Source: Candidatus Latescibacterota bacterium
GTDB taxonomy: Bacteria; Latescibacterota; UBA2968; UBA8231
Length of the DNA: 64,000 nt
Reading direction: 5' to 3'
Assembly: GCA_007571365.1 (NCBI GenBank)
Contig: RKRN01000109.1
Span: forward strand, 1-64,000
Made by a program: the position numbers and the translations under genes. Below are positions 37,574 through 45,498 of the stretch, piece after piece. The notes beneath the pieces were generated by a model that made no database searches, was not told the origin of the DNA, and was given only the letters and a program-made list of their open reading frames with translations. Each line of letters starts with the position of its first letter. Position 1 is the first letter of the stretch.

Positions 37574-37735
37574 TTACCCATCTGGCAAATCCCCCTCTTT
37601 GTTTTTTAGCTTCAACTCGAGTCCGGCGAGTTGGCGGCCCAGTTCCCCAATGCGCCGGTTTAGGTGCGCCAAATAGGCAAAAAGCACGATCCACACGGCC
37701 GCGAAGGCAGCAAATAAGTAGTGGAGATTGTCCAT
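37574..37735 (-). CDS. ccmD: CcmD-like small membrane protein
   Basis: 53 residues starting MDNLHYLFAAFAAVWIVLFA, one membrane helix, then a basic/charged tail (HLNRRIGELGRQL). This is the CcmD pattern: a small protein that stabilises the CcmABC complex and helps release haem-loaded CcmE. It lies 6 bp after ccmC. Short, so confidence rests on the start motif and the operon. Confidence 0.8.
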   Translation of the reverse strand: MDNLHYLFAAFAAVWIVLFAYLAHLNRRIGELGRQLAGLELKLKNKEGDLPDG

Positions 37736-37741
37736 AGTCTC

Positions 37742-38413
37742 TTACGTTTCGTCAATTAGTTTTTGCTGCAGGAGCACCACGGCTTTTTCGATGCGGGCTA
37801 GCTCGATGCGTTGCGCTATGAGGCGAAAGAGCAGCAGGAAGAAAGCCACGCAACAGATCCACTTGGTGTATTGCATCGTCGGCTCAAGTTCTATATTGCG
37901 CGGCGGGTGTAGCTGTTGGTCGGCGGCCCACAGATCGACAGCATAGTACACCAAAGGAACGTTGGCGAAGGCGAGAATGCCCAATACAGCACTGATGCGC
38001 TGTACCGGAGTAGAGTTAGCCCCGTATCCCCGCACCATTAGGTAGGCCACGTAGATGGTGAAGGTAATCAGCATGGAGGTCAGACGCGGCTCCCACCGCC
38101 AGTAAACTCCCCAGATGGGCTTGGCCCACAAGGGGCCTGTGATCAGCACGATCAACGCAAAAATCACGCCCAATTCGGCTGAGCACAGTGCTAGGCGATC
38201 CCACTTGTCTGTGCGCGTACGCAGATACTGTACGCTGCCGACGAATACCAGAAAAAAGGCCAAAAACGAAGAAAACGCCGCTGGCACGTGAAAGTAGAAG
38301 ATTCGCTGGACGACTCCCATTTCTTTTTCCGTGGGGACCCACAGAAAAATCGCGCCCAAGGCGACGAGCATGACCACGAAAGTCAAACAGGAAAATGGGA
38401 CTGAACGCATCAC
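37742..38413 (-). CDS. ccmC: Haem exporter/handling protein CcmC
   Basis: 223 residues, six membrane helices. The tryptophan-rich haem-handling motif reads WGVYWRWEPRLT at 101-112 (most family members have WxWD; Glu replaces Asp). A conserved His in FYFHVPAA (H42) is a likely axial ligand. It presents haem to CcmE on the periplasmic side. ATG overlaps the ccmB stop by 4 bp. Confidence 0.92.
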   Translation of the reverse strand: MMRSVPFSCLTFVVMLVALGAIFLWVPTEKEMGVVQRIFYFHVPAAFSSFLAFFLVFVGSVQYLRTRTDKWDRLALCSAELGVIFALIVLITGPLWAKPIWGVYWRWEPRLTSMLITFTIYVAYLMVRGYGANSTPVQRISAVLGILAFANVPLVYYAVDLWAADQQLHPPRNIELEPTMQYTKWICCVAFFLLLFRLIAQRIELARIEKAVVLLQQKLIDET

Positions 38414-39087
38414 TCCTCGATTGCGTACTCAAAAAGCATTAACGATAGCACCGTGAAAACCACCGCGTACACCCCCAACATCTGCAGGTGCGCGAAGAGC
38501 TTTTCGCCATAGTCATTGGCCAGCACTAGCCCCGTCGCCTCCACGCAGGAAATCAACGCCGGCAAGAGCATGGGCAAGAGCAAAAGGGGCAGCATCAACT
38601 CGCGCAAACGCATGTTGTTCGACAACGCCGCAAAAAGCGTACCCGCTGACGCCATACAAGCTGATCCCAAGACGAAGACACCCAACAGGGGTAGCAAGAA
38701 AAAGCCTAAAGACAGATTAAAAAAGAGTGCAAAAAAGGGCAAACTTAGAAGTTCGATTATTAAAAGAAAAACAAAATTGCCCAGCATTTTACCTAGGTAT
38801 ATGGCCCCGCGATCACCCGGCACTAATAGCAACGCGTCGAGCGCGTCGTTGTCTCGTTCGTCAGTAAAAGAGCGGCTCAGACTGAGTAGGCTGGCGAAGA
38901 CATAGGACGACCACAGGGTCCCAGGTCCGATCTCGCGTAGAGCACCCCCACCTAAATCGAAGGAAAAGTTGAATACCAGCAACATTAACAATATAAAGAA
39001 GACCATAGGACTGAGACGCGCCTTAGTGCGCCACTCGGCCTTCAGGTCCTTGTGCAGTATTGCCAGCGTACGCCCTAAAAAGCTCAT
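38410..39087 (-). CDS. ccmB: Haem exporter permease CcmB
   Basis: 225 residues with six hydrophobic helices. The N-terminal DLKAEWRTKARLSPMVFF and DNDALDALLLVPGDRGAIYLGK stretches are diagnostic of CcmB. With CcmA it forms the ABC unit that drives release of holo-CcmE from CcmC. Overlaps both neighbours by 4 bp. Confidence 0.93.
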   Translation of the reverse strand: MSFLGRTLAILHKDLKAEWRTKARLSPMVFFILLMLLVFNFSFDLGGGALREIGPGTLWSSYVFASLLSLSRSFTDERDNDALDALLLVPGDRGAIYLGKMLGNFVFLLIIELLSLPFFALFFNLSLGFFLLPLLGVFVLGSACMASAGTLFAALSNNMRLRELMLPLLLLPMLLPALISCVEATGLVLANDYGEKLFAHLQMLGVYAVVFTVLSLMLFEYAIEE

Positions 39088-39809
39088 GGGTTGGCGTCGA
39101 GATAAGGGGCACAGAGTGTGCGCAGCCGATTAGAACCTTCCGTTAGGATTTGGTCCAAGCACCATTGACCGCGTTCGATCACCAGTAGGCGATCTACTAG
39201 GCCTTCGGCTTCACCGAGGTGATGCGTTACCAAGATGCAGGTGCGCCCTTCTTGACGAAAGCGACGCAAGAGGCGGTGCAATGCAGCACTGGCACTTGCG
39301 TCGAGGCCGGTAAACGGCTCGTCAAGCAAGAGAATAGAAGGATCATGCAGGATGGCACGAGCAATGGCCAGACGCTGTTTCATACCGCGGGAGAACGAAC
39401 CCACGCGCTGATCGAATCGCTCGTTCAGACCAACAACCGCTAAGGCCGCCGCGAGCCGTTCACTAGGGTTATCCAGGCCGTAGAGTTGGGCGAAGAAACG
39501 CAAATTCTCTCTCGCCGTCAGTTCGTCGTAAAGCAAGGTTTGATGCGAGATCAGGCCGATTTCTGCCCGCGCCTCGGGAATGCGTTGGGGATCGAGACCG
39601 TTGATTTTCACGCTCCCCGCCGAAGGTCGGCAGAGGCCGGCCACCAACCGCAATAGGGTACTCTTGCCCGCACCGTTGGCACCAACGAGCAGTGCCACTT
39701 GCCCACGCGGGATGACCAGATCGATGGGATGCAGGGCTGTGTGGATACCGAAGCGTTTAGCAGTGCCCGCTAGGACGATGGCATCGTCTCCACTCATCTC
39801 ATCACACAT
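39084..39809 (-). CDS. ccmA: Cytochrome c biogenesis ABC transporter ATPase CcmA
   Basis: About 240 residues. Walker A GANGAGKST, signature FSRGMKQR, Walker B ILLLDEPFTGLD, followed by the switch His (LVTHH). Start may be ATG 39809, an adjacent TTG at 39812 or ATG 39797; the N-terminus overlaps the upstream gene. Cytoplasmic ATPase of CcmAB. Confidence 0.92.
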   Translation of the reverse strand: MCDEMSGDDAIVLAGTAKRFGIHTALHPIDLVIPRGQVALLVGANGAGKSTLLRLVAGLCRPSAGSVKINGLDPQRIPEARAEIGLISHQTLLYDELTARENLRFFAQLYGLDNPSERLAAALAVVGLNERFDQRVGSFSRGMKQRLAIARAILHDPSILLLDEPFTGLDASASAALHRLLRRFRQEGRTCILVTHHLGEAEGLVDRLLVIERGQWCLDQILTEGSNRLRTLCAPYLDANP

Positions 39810-40875
39810 CAAGCACTTGAGTCAGGGCAACAGCCTCGCGCATCAGACGCGCCCGCTGGTCCATGTAATGCGGATCTTCGGGCTGATCGGCAAAAGAGTC
39901 GTCGAGCCGGGCGAGTTCCTCAATGAGGTGCTGCCGTCGTTTCAGCGCGTAGGTACGATCGGTGCTTGGATGTTGGCGGCTCAATGACAGCGCGACACCA
40001 CCAGTGAGAAATGCGCCAGCCAGTGCGACCCATTTGAGCGACCAACGTAGCGAGGGGACTACGGGTAAGGGGATCGCCACTTGCTGACTGGGCTGTAGGT
40101 TTTCCACGACCACTTTCCGGTACTGACGGCCGTGCTGTTCAACGATACCTAGATCGATAAAAGGCGGTTTGACCTCCGTGGAGGGCGGGTCGAGAAAAAC
40201 CTCCAAGCGGTCGGTCGGATATACCACCTGATGCACGTAGGGGCTAGCGAATTTGCGGGTGTCGAGATTAAAAGAAAAACTCCGCTGCGAGCGGCCCGGA
40301 GGCAGGGGCTGATTGTCGAAGAAACGTCCTTCTCCGCCTTGGTGGAGCAGCCCAGAGTGGCTTTGGAGATTGAAGATGCCCGTTGGCAAGGCAAGTTCGG
40401 TCACTTGCCGCTCGCGTCCGTCGCCACGGCCTGCGTATGTGCGCTCGCGGGTGTTGTGAATTTGCAGGAGTTGGACGCACTCAATCGCGTTTTCTCGCAG
40501 CGCGAAAAAGAGGTGATGAGTGCCAATGCGGATTCCGGAGGGGTCATCGGTTTTTTCGTACACTTCAAGGATGACCTGTTGTTGTGCATTGGCCTCAAGA
40601 GTCGAAGAAAAGTAGGGGATGTCGTCGTAGAAGGCCGCTAGCCCGAAGAGAAGGCCGCTCTGTAGAAAAGGGCCGGCAAAAGAGAAGTGCCCCTCGGCGT
40701 CGGTCTCTTTGTGCAGCATCTCGAGGAGCTGTCCATCTTGGCGGATATAGAAAGCCACGGGAATGCCCGGAATTCGCGCTTGGGTGAAGGGGTTGAGTAC
40801 ATAACCATTGATCACCGCGCCCCACAGTTCGGAGGCGCAAAGGACGATTACAACACAAAGCGAGCGCAGAACCAT
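39802..40875 (-). CDS. Membrane-anchored Ig-like protein of unknown function within the ccm operon
   Basis: 357 residues. Signal peptide (MVLRSLCVVIVLCASELWGA), a carboxypeptidase-regulatory-like beta domain (INGYVLNPFTQARIPGIPVAFYI...DAEGHFSF) in the first ~120 residues, further beta-rich periplasmic region, and a membrane helix near residue 280 (WVALAGAFLTGGVALSL) before a charged cytoplasmic tail. I do not recognise a named family. Position between the zinc-ribbon gene and ccmA with tight spacing suggests a role in cytochrome c maturation or delivery of apocytochrome; that is inference. Confidence 0.65.
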   Translation of the reverse strand: MVLRSLCVVIVLCASELWGAVINGYVLNPFTQARIPGIPVAFYIRQDGQLLEMLHKETDAEGHFSFAGPFLQSGLLFGLAAFYDDIPYFSSTLEANAQQQVILEVYEKTDDPSGIRIGTHHLFFALRENAIECVQLLQIHNTRERTYAGRGDGRERQVTELALPTGIFNLQSHSGLLHQGGEGRFFDNQPLPPGRSQRSFSFNLDTRKFASPYVHQVVYPTDRLEVFLDPPSTEVKPPFIDLGIVEQHGRQYRKVVVENLQPSQQVAIPLPVVPSLRWSLKWVALAGAFLTGGVALSLSRQHPSTDRTYALKRRQHLIEELARLDDSFADQPEDPHYMDQRARLMREAVALTQVLDV

Positions 40876-40878
40876 GGC

Positions 40879-41316
40879 TCAGCTAGATTCCACTAGCGAA
40901 GTGCCGCATTGTGGACAGAACCGATCACTCTCGCGCCGCACGGCCCCACAGCCGTGGCAACGAGGAATGGCAGTCTTTTGGCGCAGAGCCGCAACCTCTT
41001 CCTCGATGCGTCGTTCGAGTTGAGAGCTGCTCGCGCCGTTGAGCCGATCCAACTCGCCGATAACCGCCAGCGTCTCGGCTTCCAACGCGGCAAAAAGGCG
41101 TTGAAAATCCTCTGCGGACACTTTCCCAAGCTCGCGGTCGAGCTCTAGTTCGACGAGCTCGCCCAAAAGCTGCTCCTTGCGCTCAAAGAGCTGTCGCGGC
41201 GATCCACTCGCCGCGCTCGTCCGCTCGCCCGTTAGGAGGGGATGTGCCAGATAGAGCAACAGTCCCAACAGCAGCGCGATAGAACACAGTATAGGTAAAA
41301 GCCCTATCGCGCTCAC
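40879..41316 (-). CDS. Zinc-ribbon membrane protein, CcmI-like position
   Basis: 145 residues. N-terminal membrane helix (PILCSIALLLGLLLYLAHPLL), a coiled-coil segment (LLGELVELELDRELGKVSAEDFQRLFAALEAE) reminiscent of the N-terminus of CcmI, and a C-terminal zinc ribbon CHGCG...CPQCG. GTG start. Such small CcmI-like zinc-ribbon proteins occur in ccm operons of delta-proteobacterial type. It may handle apocytochrome; function is inferred from context. Followed by the Ig-like gene after 3 bp. Confidence 0.7.
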   Translation of the reverse strand: MSAIGLLPILCSIALLLGLLLYLAHPLLTGERTSAASGSPRQLFERKEQLLGELVELELDRELGKVSAEDFQRLFAALEAETLAVIGELDRLNGASSSQLERRIEEEVAALRQKTAIPRCHGCGAVRRESDRFCPQCGTSLVESS

Positions 41317-41367
41317 TATAATAGTATATAGCCTGTACAGGTGCAGGCTCGCGTCGGTTTGGCCGAA

Positions 41368-43824
41368 CTAGCCATCGTCGTAGCGATCCAATTCGCGTCT
41401 CAGGCGGTCCGCGTCTCGGCTGGGGTTGGCTGGCTGGGGCTTGGTCTGTAGGGGAGCTTGGCCTTGGTCCTTCCAGCGAACTAGCAGAGTGCGTACTAGG
41501 GCAAAGCCAAATAAAAGAGCCAAAAAGGGCGCGACCCAAGCGAGCAAGTTAAAGCCCTCGTGAGGCGGAGTGGCTAAGACCATCGGGCCAAAACGCGCTA
41601 CATAGCTGTCGATAATCTGCTGCCGAGTTTGGCCTTGGTCTAGGGCTGAGCCAATCGCCTCGCGTTCGGGGACCGCGAAGTCAGTACAAAGACAGGTGGC
41701 TAGGGATTCTCGAGGGCAATTACCGCAGAGACAGACCAACTCCTCAGCCACGGCCTTGATCTCCGCCGTTGTCGCTGCCTCTACTGGCGAGAAGCCTACT
41801 GCCAACGCAACGAGTAAGGGCACGTACATACGCGGCTTCCGGGCGATGGCCGCGTCCATGGCGGTCTCGCGATCGATCCGCGCTAGCCGCCGATCTCGCG
41901 GCGTGGGCCACATCGCCCACATCGCGCCCAGCACTAGGACGACAGCACCGAGCCACACGAAGTTGATTAGCGGGTTGATATAGACTTGGAACTTGGCACT
42001 TTGGTCTTCGGCAGAGCCCACCAGAATTACATAGAAGTCCTCGCGCCAAGTCGAGTAAATGGAGACTTCAGTAGTACCTTGGTCAAAGGCGGGATAGTAG
42101 CGTCGCTCCGGCAGCAGCGTACCGAGGAATTGATCGCCGCGGTGCAGAGCCAGTGCCGCCGCGGTAGTGCTGTGGTTGGCGTTTTCGGCAAAGGCTAGCG
42201 ACGCGAAGGTAAGCCGGTATTCGCCGACTTGACGCGAAGTCCCTTGGTCGAGGACGACTTCGGCTTCTTGGGTAAAGGCTTTGCCAGTAAAGCCAGCAAA
42301 GAGCAATACTAGCCCGAGATGGGTCAAATATCCGCCGTAACGCCGTCGGTTTTTGGCGCAGAGGCGATACAGTGCCACTAGATAGGATTCGTGCGTACTG
42401 CGCCGCCGCGCCCGTGCCCCAGCGTGGAATTCGGCAGAGAGCGCAACGAGTACGAAGATGCACAACCCGAATGACAGCACCACATAAGGATCCCGTATGC
42501 CAACGAAAAAAAAGACCCCGCAAGAAAGTACGCCTGCCGTCACCGGGCGAACGAAGTTTTTGCGCAGACTCTCGCGGGAGGTGCGGTGCCAAGCGAAGAG
42601 TGGACCAGCACCCGTCAACAACAGAAGCACTAGGCCGATGGGAATCGTGACTTGATTAAAAAAAGGAGGTCCGACCGTGATTTGCTCGTCGGTCAAAGCC
42701 TCGGAGACCAGCGGGAAGACCGTGCCCCAGAACACGGCGAAGAGCATTCCCAAGAGAACCCAGTTGTTGAGCAAGAAGGCCGTCTCGCGCGAAGCGAATG
42801 ATTCCAAGCGGTTCTCGGCCTTGAGCAAGGGTAGTCGCAGCCACAAAAGGCCAAAAGAAAAAACCAGCGTCAGGACTAGAAATGTGCCAAAAAAAGGGCC
42901 GATATTAGATTGGGCAAAGGCGTGAACCGAAGAGATAATACCACTGCGGGTCATAAAGGTGCCGAACAGGCACAGCGCGTACGTAAGGATCGCTAGTGCC
43001 ACATTCCATACCTTGAGCATCCCCTTGCGCTCTTGAATCATAATTGAGTGCAGAAAAGCGGTGGCGATCAGCCAAGGCATCAGCGAGGAGTTCTCCACCG
43101 GATCCCAAGCCCAGTACCCACCCCACCCTAGTTCGACATAAGCCCACTTGCCGCCTAGCAGGAGGCCGAAGCCGAGAAAGGCCCAAGGGATAAGCATCCA
43201 GCGGCGCACTGCACGCAGCCAAGTAGCGTCCAGTTTGCCGGTCAAGAGCGCGGCGATGGCAAAGGCAAAGGGAACGACCATGCCCACCATCCCCAAGTAA
43301 AGCATCGGCGGGTGAATGGCCATAACGGGGTGTTGTAGGATCGGGTTGAGCCCGCGACCGTCTTCTGGCGTAAAGGGCAGGCGCTGGAACGGGTCAGCGG
43401 CAAAAAGATGCACAATGCAAAAGAAGAAGCTGGTAAGGGATAGGGTCGCTATCGCGTAGGGCATCAATTCGCGGTAGCGCTGGCGGTAGAGTGCCGCCAA
43501 GCCCGCCGAGTAGATGGACAGGATCCAGCCCCAAAACAACAGCGATCCGTTCTGCCCGCCCCACAGTGCCGTTACTAAATAGAACAAAGGCATGGCGCGG
43601 TTGCTGTTTTCGGCCACGTACTCGACTTGGAAGTCGTGGGAGAGGAGAGCGTACCACAGCGAGAGGACCGCCAGCGTCAGCAGGGCACAGGTCGCCAAGA
43701 CCCCGTTCTCGCCCGAGCGCACCAAGCCCAACTGGCCGCGCCGCGCCCCAAAGGCCGACGCTAGAGCCCCATAGCCGGAGGCTAGGAGTGCTAGGCACAA
43801 GGCAAAGTAGCCGATATCAACCAT
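41368..43824 (-). CDS. ccmF: CcmF-CcmH fusion: haem lyase with thiol-redox domain
   Basis: 818 residues. Residues 1 to ~650 are CcmF: many membrane helices and the haem-handling motif WGGYWAWDPVENSSLMPWL. From ~665 a second membrane segment introduces a CcmH/CycL-type domain with a Cys-rich motif (VCLCGNCPRESLATCLC) in place of the usual LRCxxCQ, then ARFGPMVLATPPHEGFNLLAWVAPF, typical of CcmH. The fusion would place thiol reduction and haem ligation on one chain. It follows ccmE by 32 bp. No separate ccmH or thioredoxin-like ccmG is present in the operon. Confidence 0.92.
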   Translation of the reverse strand: MVDIGYFALCLALLASGYGALASAFGARRGQLGLVRSGENGVLATCALLTLAVLSLWYALLSHDFQVEYVAENSNRAMPLFYLVTALWGGQNGSLLFWGWILSIYSAGLAALYRQRYRELMPYAIATLSLTSFFFCIVHLFAADPFQRLPFTPEDGRGLNPILQHPVMAIHPPMLYLGMVGMVVPFAFAIAALLTGKLDATWLRAVRRWMLIPWAFLGFGLLLGGKWAYVELGWGGYWAWDPVENSSLMPWLIATAFLHSIMIQERKGMLKVWNVALAILTYALCLFGTFMTRSGIISSVHAFAQSNIGPFFGTFLVLTLVFSFGLLWLRLPLLKAENRLESFASRETAFLLNNWVLLGMLFAVFWGTVFPLVSEALTDEQITVGPPFFNQVTIPIGLVLLLLTGAGPLFAWHRTSRESLRKNFVRPVTAGVLSCGVFFFVGIRDPYVVLSFGLCIFVLVALSAEFHAGARARRRSTHESYLVALYRLCAKNRRRYGGYLTHLGLVLLFAGFTGKAFTQEAEVVLDQGTSRQVGEYRLTFASLAFAENANHSTTAAALALHRGDQFLGTLLPERRYYPAFDQGTTEVSIYSTWREDFYVILVGSAEDQSAKFQVYINPLINFVWLGAVVLVLGAMWAMWPTPRDRRLARIDRETAMDAAIARKPRMYVPLLVALAVGFSPVEAATTAEIKAVAEELVCLCGNCPRESLATCLCTDFAVPEREAIGSALDQGQTRQQIIDSYVARFGPMVLATPPHEGFNLLAWVAPFLALLFGFALVRTLLVRWKDQGQAPLQTKPQPANPSRDADRLRRELDRYDDG

Positions 43825-43856
43825 AAAATGTTGGGAAAAGCCAAAAGGTGTGCGGG

Positions 43857-44291
43857 CTAGCCATTCGGGCTGTTCATTGCCTGCACGTGGCCTTCATAGC
43901 TTTGTCCCTCGTATTTGGAGGGGCATTTGGCAAAGACGGTATCAGCAGCAAAGACCTGATCGGCTGAATGGTATTCGCCTTCGAGAACTACCAGTGCTTC
44001 ATCTTTGAAGGTATCGGGTAGCACGGCGTGGCCGACGTAGCGCACCCGCAGTGTGTGTTGCCCGTCGGTAATCACAAATTCGGGACGCGAGCGATACCGG
44101 TCCCATTCAATCGAACCGGGCACCACGGTGCTGCCGCCTAGTTGGATGCGCTGGCTCGCGTCTATAGTCCCGTCCATCAGGATTTGCAGCGTCATGTGAG
44201 TCGCCGTTGACTGTTGGACGCCAGCTACAAAAAGGTAAATCAAGCCAGCGGCAATGACTAGAGAGCCGAGGGTAAATTTGTGCCTTCTCAT
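43857..44291 (-). CDS. ccmE: Haem chaperone CcmE, Cys-type (CxxxY) variant
   Basis: 144 residues. N-terminal membrane anchor (KFTLGSLVIAAGLIYLFVAGV) and an OB-fold periplasmic domain (VVPGSIEW, LRVRYVGHAVLPDTFKDEALVVLEGEY). The haem-binding motif is AKCPSKYEG: C123 and Y127. Most CcmE proteins have a His (HxxxY) that binds haem covalently; the Cys form is known from archaea and Desulfovibrio. First gene of the ccm operon here. Confidence 0.92.
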   Translation of the reverse strand: MRRHKFTLGSLVIAAGLIYLFVAGVQQSTATHMTLQILMDGTIDASQRIQLGGSTVVPGSIEWDRYRSRPEFVITDGQHTLRVRYVGHAVLPDTFKDEALVVLEGEYHSADQVFAADTVFAKCPSKYEGQSYEGHVQAMNSPNG

Positions 44292-44356
44292 AAAATAAAT
44301 CTGCTCAATTTCCCCTTTTTGTCAACGAGTACACCCGTTGGCGCAAAGGATCGCAT

Positions 44357-45496
44357 TCACACTTCAAGCACCTTGGGCAGGCTGCATAAGTTCTCGTAGC
44401 CATCGGCGCAAATGACGACCGTATCTTCGATTCGGACGCCCCCCAAGCCTCGGTAGTAAAGCCCCGGTTCCATCGTCACGACATGGCCGGACTCAAGCAC
44501 ATCGCCGCACGGGCCGATCCTCGGCCCTTCGTGGATCTCCAGCCCTAGCCCGTGCCCCGTGCCATGGATGTAGCCCTGCATATAGCCGTCTTGCTCTTTT
44601 GTCTCGTAACCAGCGTCGCGGAAAAACTGTTGGATTGCTTGGTGAATAAGGTGGCCTTCGGCACCCGGCCGGATGTGCTCTAAGCCCAGTTGTTGAGCCT
44701 CCAGCACGGTTTCGTACAGGTGCCGCAGCGGCTTGGAAACTGGTCCCTTACACACGGTCCGCGTCAAGTCGCCGTAGTAGCCGCTCGCCTCATCGCGCGG
44801 AAAAATGTCGATGACGACGGCCTCGCCAGCGCGCAAAGGCCCAAAGCCTACTTGGTGCGGGTCGCAGCCTTGGTCGCCTCCAGCGACGATGGTATGTTCG
44901 CCAATGCTGTCGCAGTCCATGAGCGTCTGATGCACCATGCGCCGCAATCTCTCCGAAGTGAGTACGTCGCCGTTGAGGAAGAGGACGCCGTCGCGCACAG
45001 CCGATGTGCGCAGCCCCTCAACCGCCGTTTCCATGCCCGCTTCGGCGGCCCGCATCGCCCGGCGCACATTCTCGATCTCGGTGGAGTCCTTGATTTTGCG
45101 CTGGGGAAAGAGCGGCTCGGTCGCAATGGCTAGTTCGATGCCTTCCCCCCGCAGAAAGTCGGCCGTACCAAGGGGAAAATCAGCGGGCACTTGCAGCTTC
45201 GCCAAGCCGAGATCGCGCAAAAGTTCCAACAACACGGCGTTGCTGTTGGGCCGCTCTTGGCACCTTTTCTTGGCCTGCTTCGCGTACTGGGTATAAGACA
45301 ATACCAGATCGACGCTAGCTTGGTCGCGTGCGCGGTTGCTTTCGAGGCTGTTGGCGAGCATGATTTTTTCGCTAGGGGTCCACAGAAAGACGAAGGGATC
45401 GGGGGCGCGAAAGCGGGTGGCGTAGAACAAGTTGGCGCAGCGTTCGCTGCTGCCGATCATCAGCAGGGCATCGGCCCCTTTTAGGTCGGGCGTCAT
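44357..45496 (-). CDS. M24 family metallopeptidase (Xaa-Pro aminopeptidase-like)
   Basis: 379 residues. Creatinase-like N-terminal domain and a pita-bread catalytic domain with the metal ligands: D in VIDIFPRDE, D in GDLTRTV, H in HGTGHGLGLEIHEGP, E in MEPGLYY and E in VRIEDTV. It removes an N-terminal residue ahead of proline, or a related dipeptide activity. Cytoplasmic (no signal peptide). Located 2 bp after the HtrA gene. Confidence 0.88.
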   Translation of the reverse strand: MTPDLKGADALLMIGSSERCANLFYATRFRAPDPFVFLWTPSEKIMLANSLESNRARDQASVDLVLSYTQYAKQAKKRCQERPNSNAVLLELLRDLGLAKLQVPADFPLGTADFLRGEGIELAIATEPLFPQRKIKDSTEIENVRRAMRAAEAGMETAVEGLRTSAVRDGVLFLNGDVLTSERLRRMVHQTLMDCDSIGEHTIVAGGDQGCDPHQVGFGPLRAGEAVVIDIFPRDEASGYYGDLTRTVCKGPVSKPLRHLYETVLEAQQLGLEHIRPGAEGHLIHQAIQQFFRDAGYETKEQDGYMQGYIHGTGHGLGLEIHEGPRIGPCGDVLESGHVVTMEPGLYYRGLGGVRIEDTVVICADGYENLCSLPKVLEV

Positions 45497-45498
45497 GT

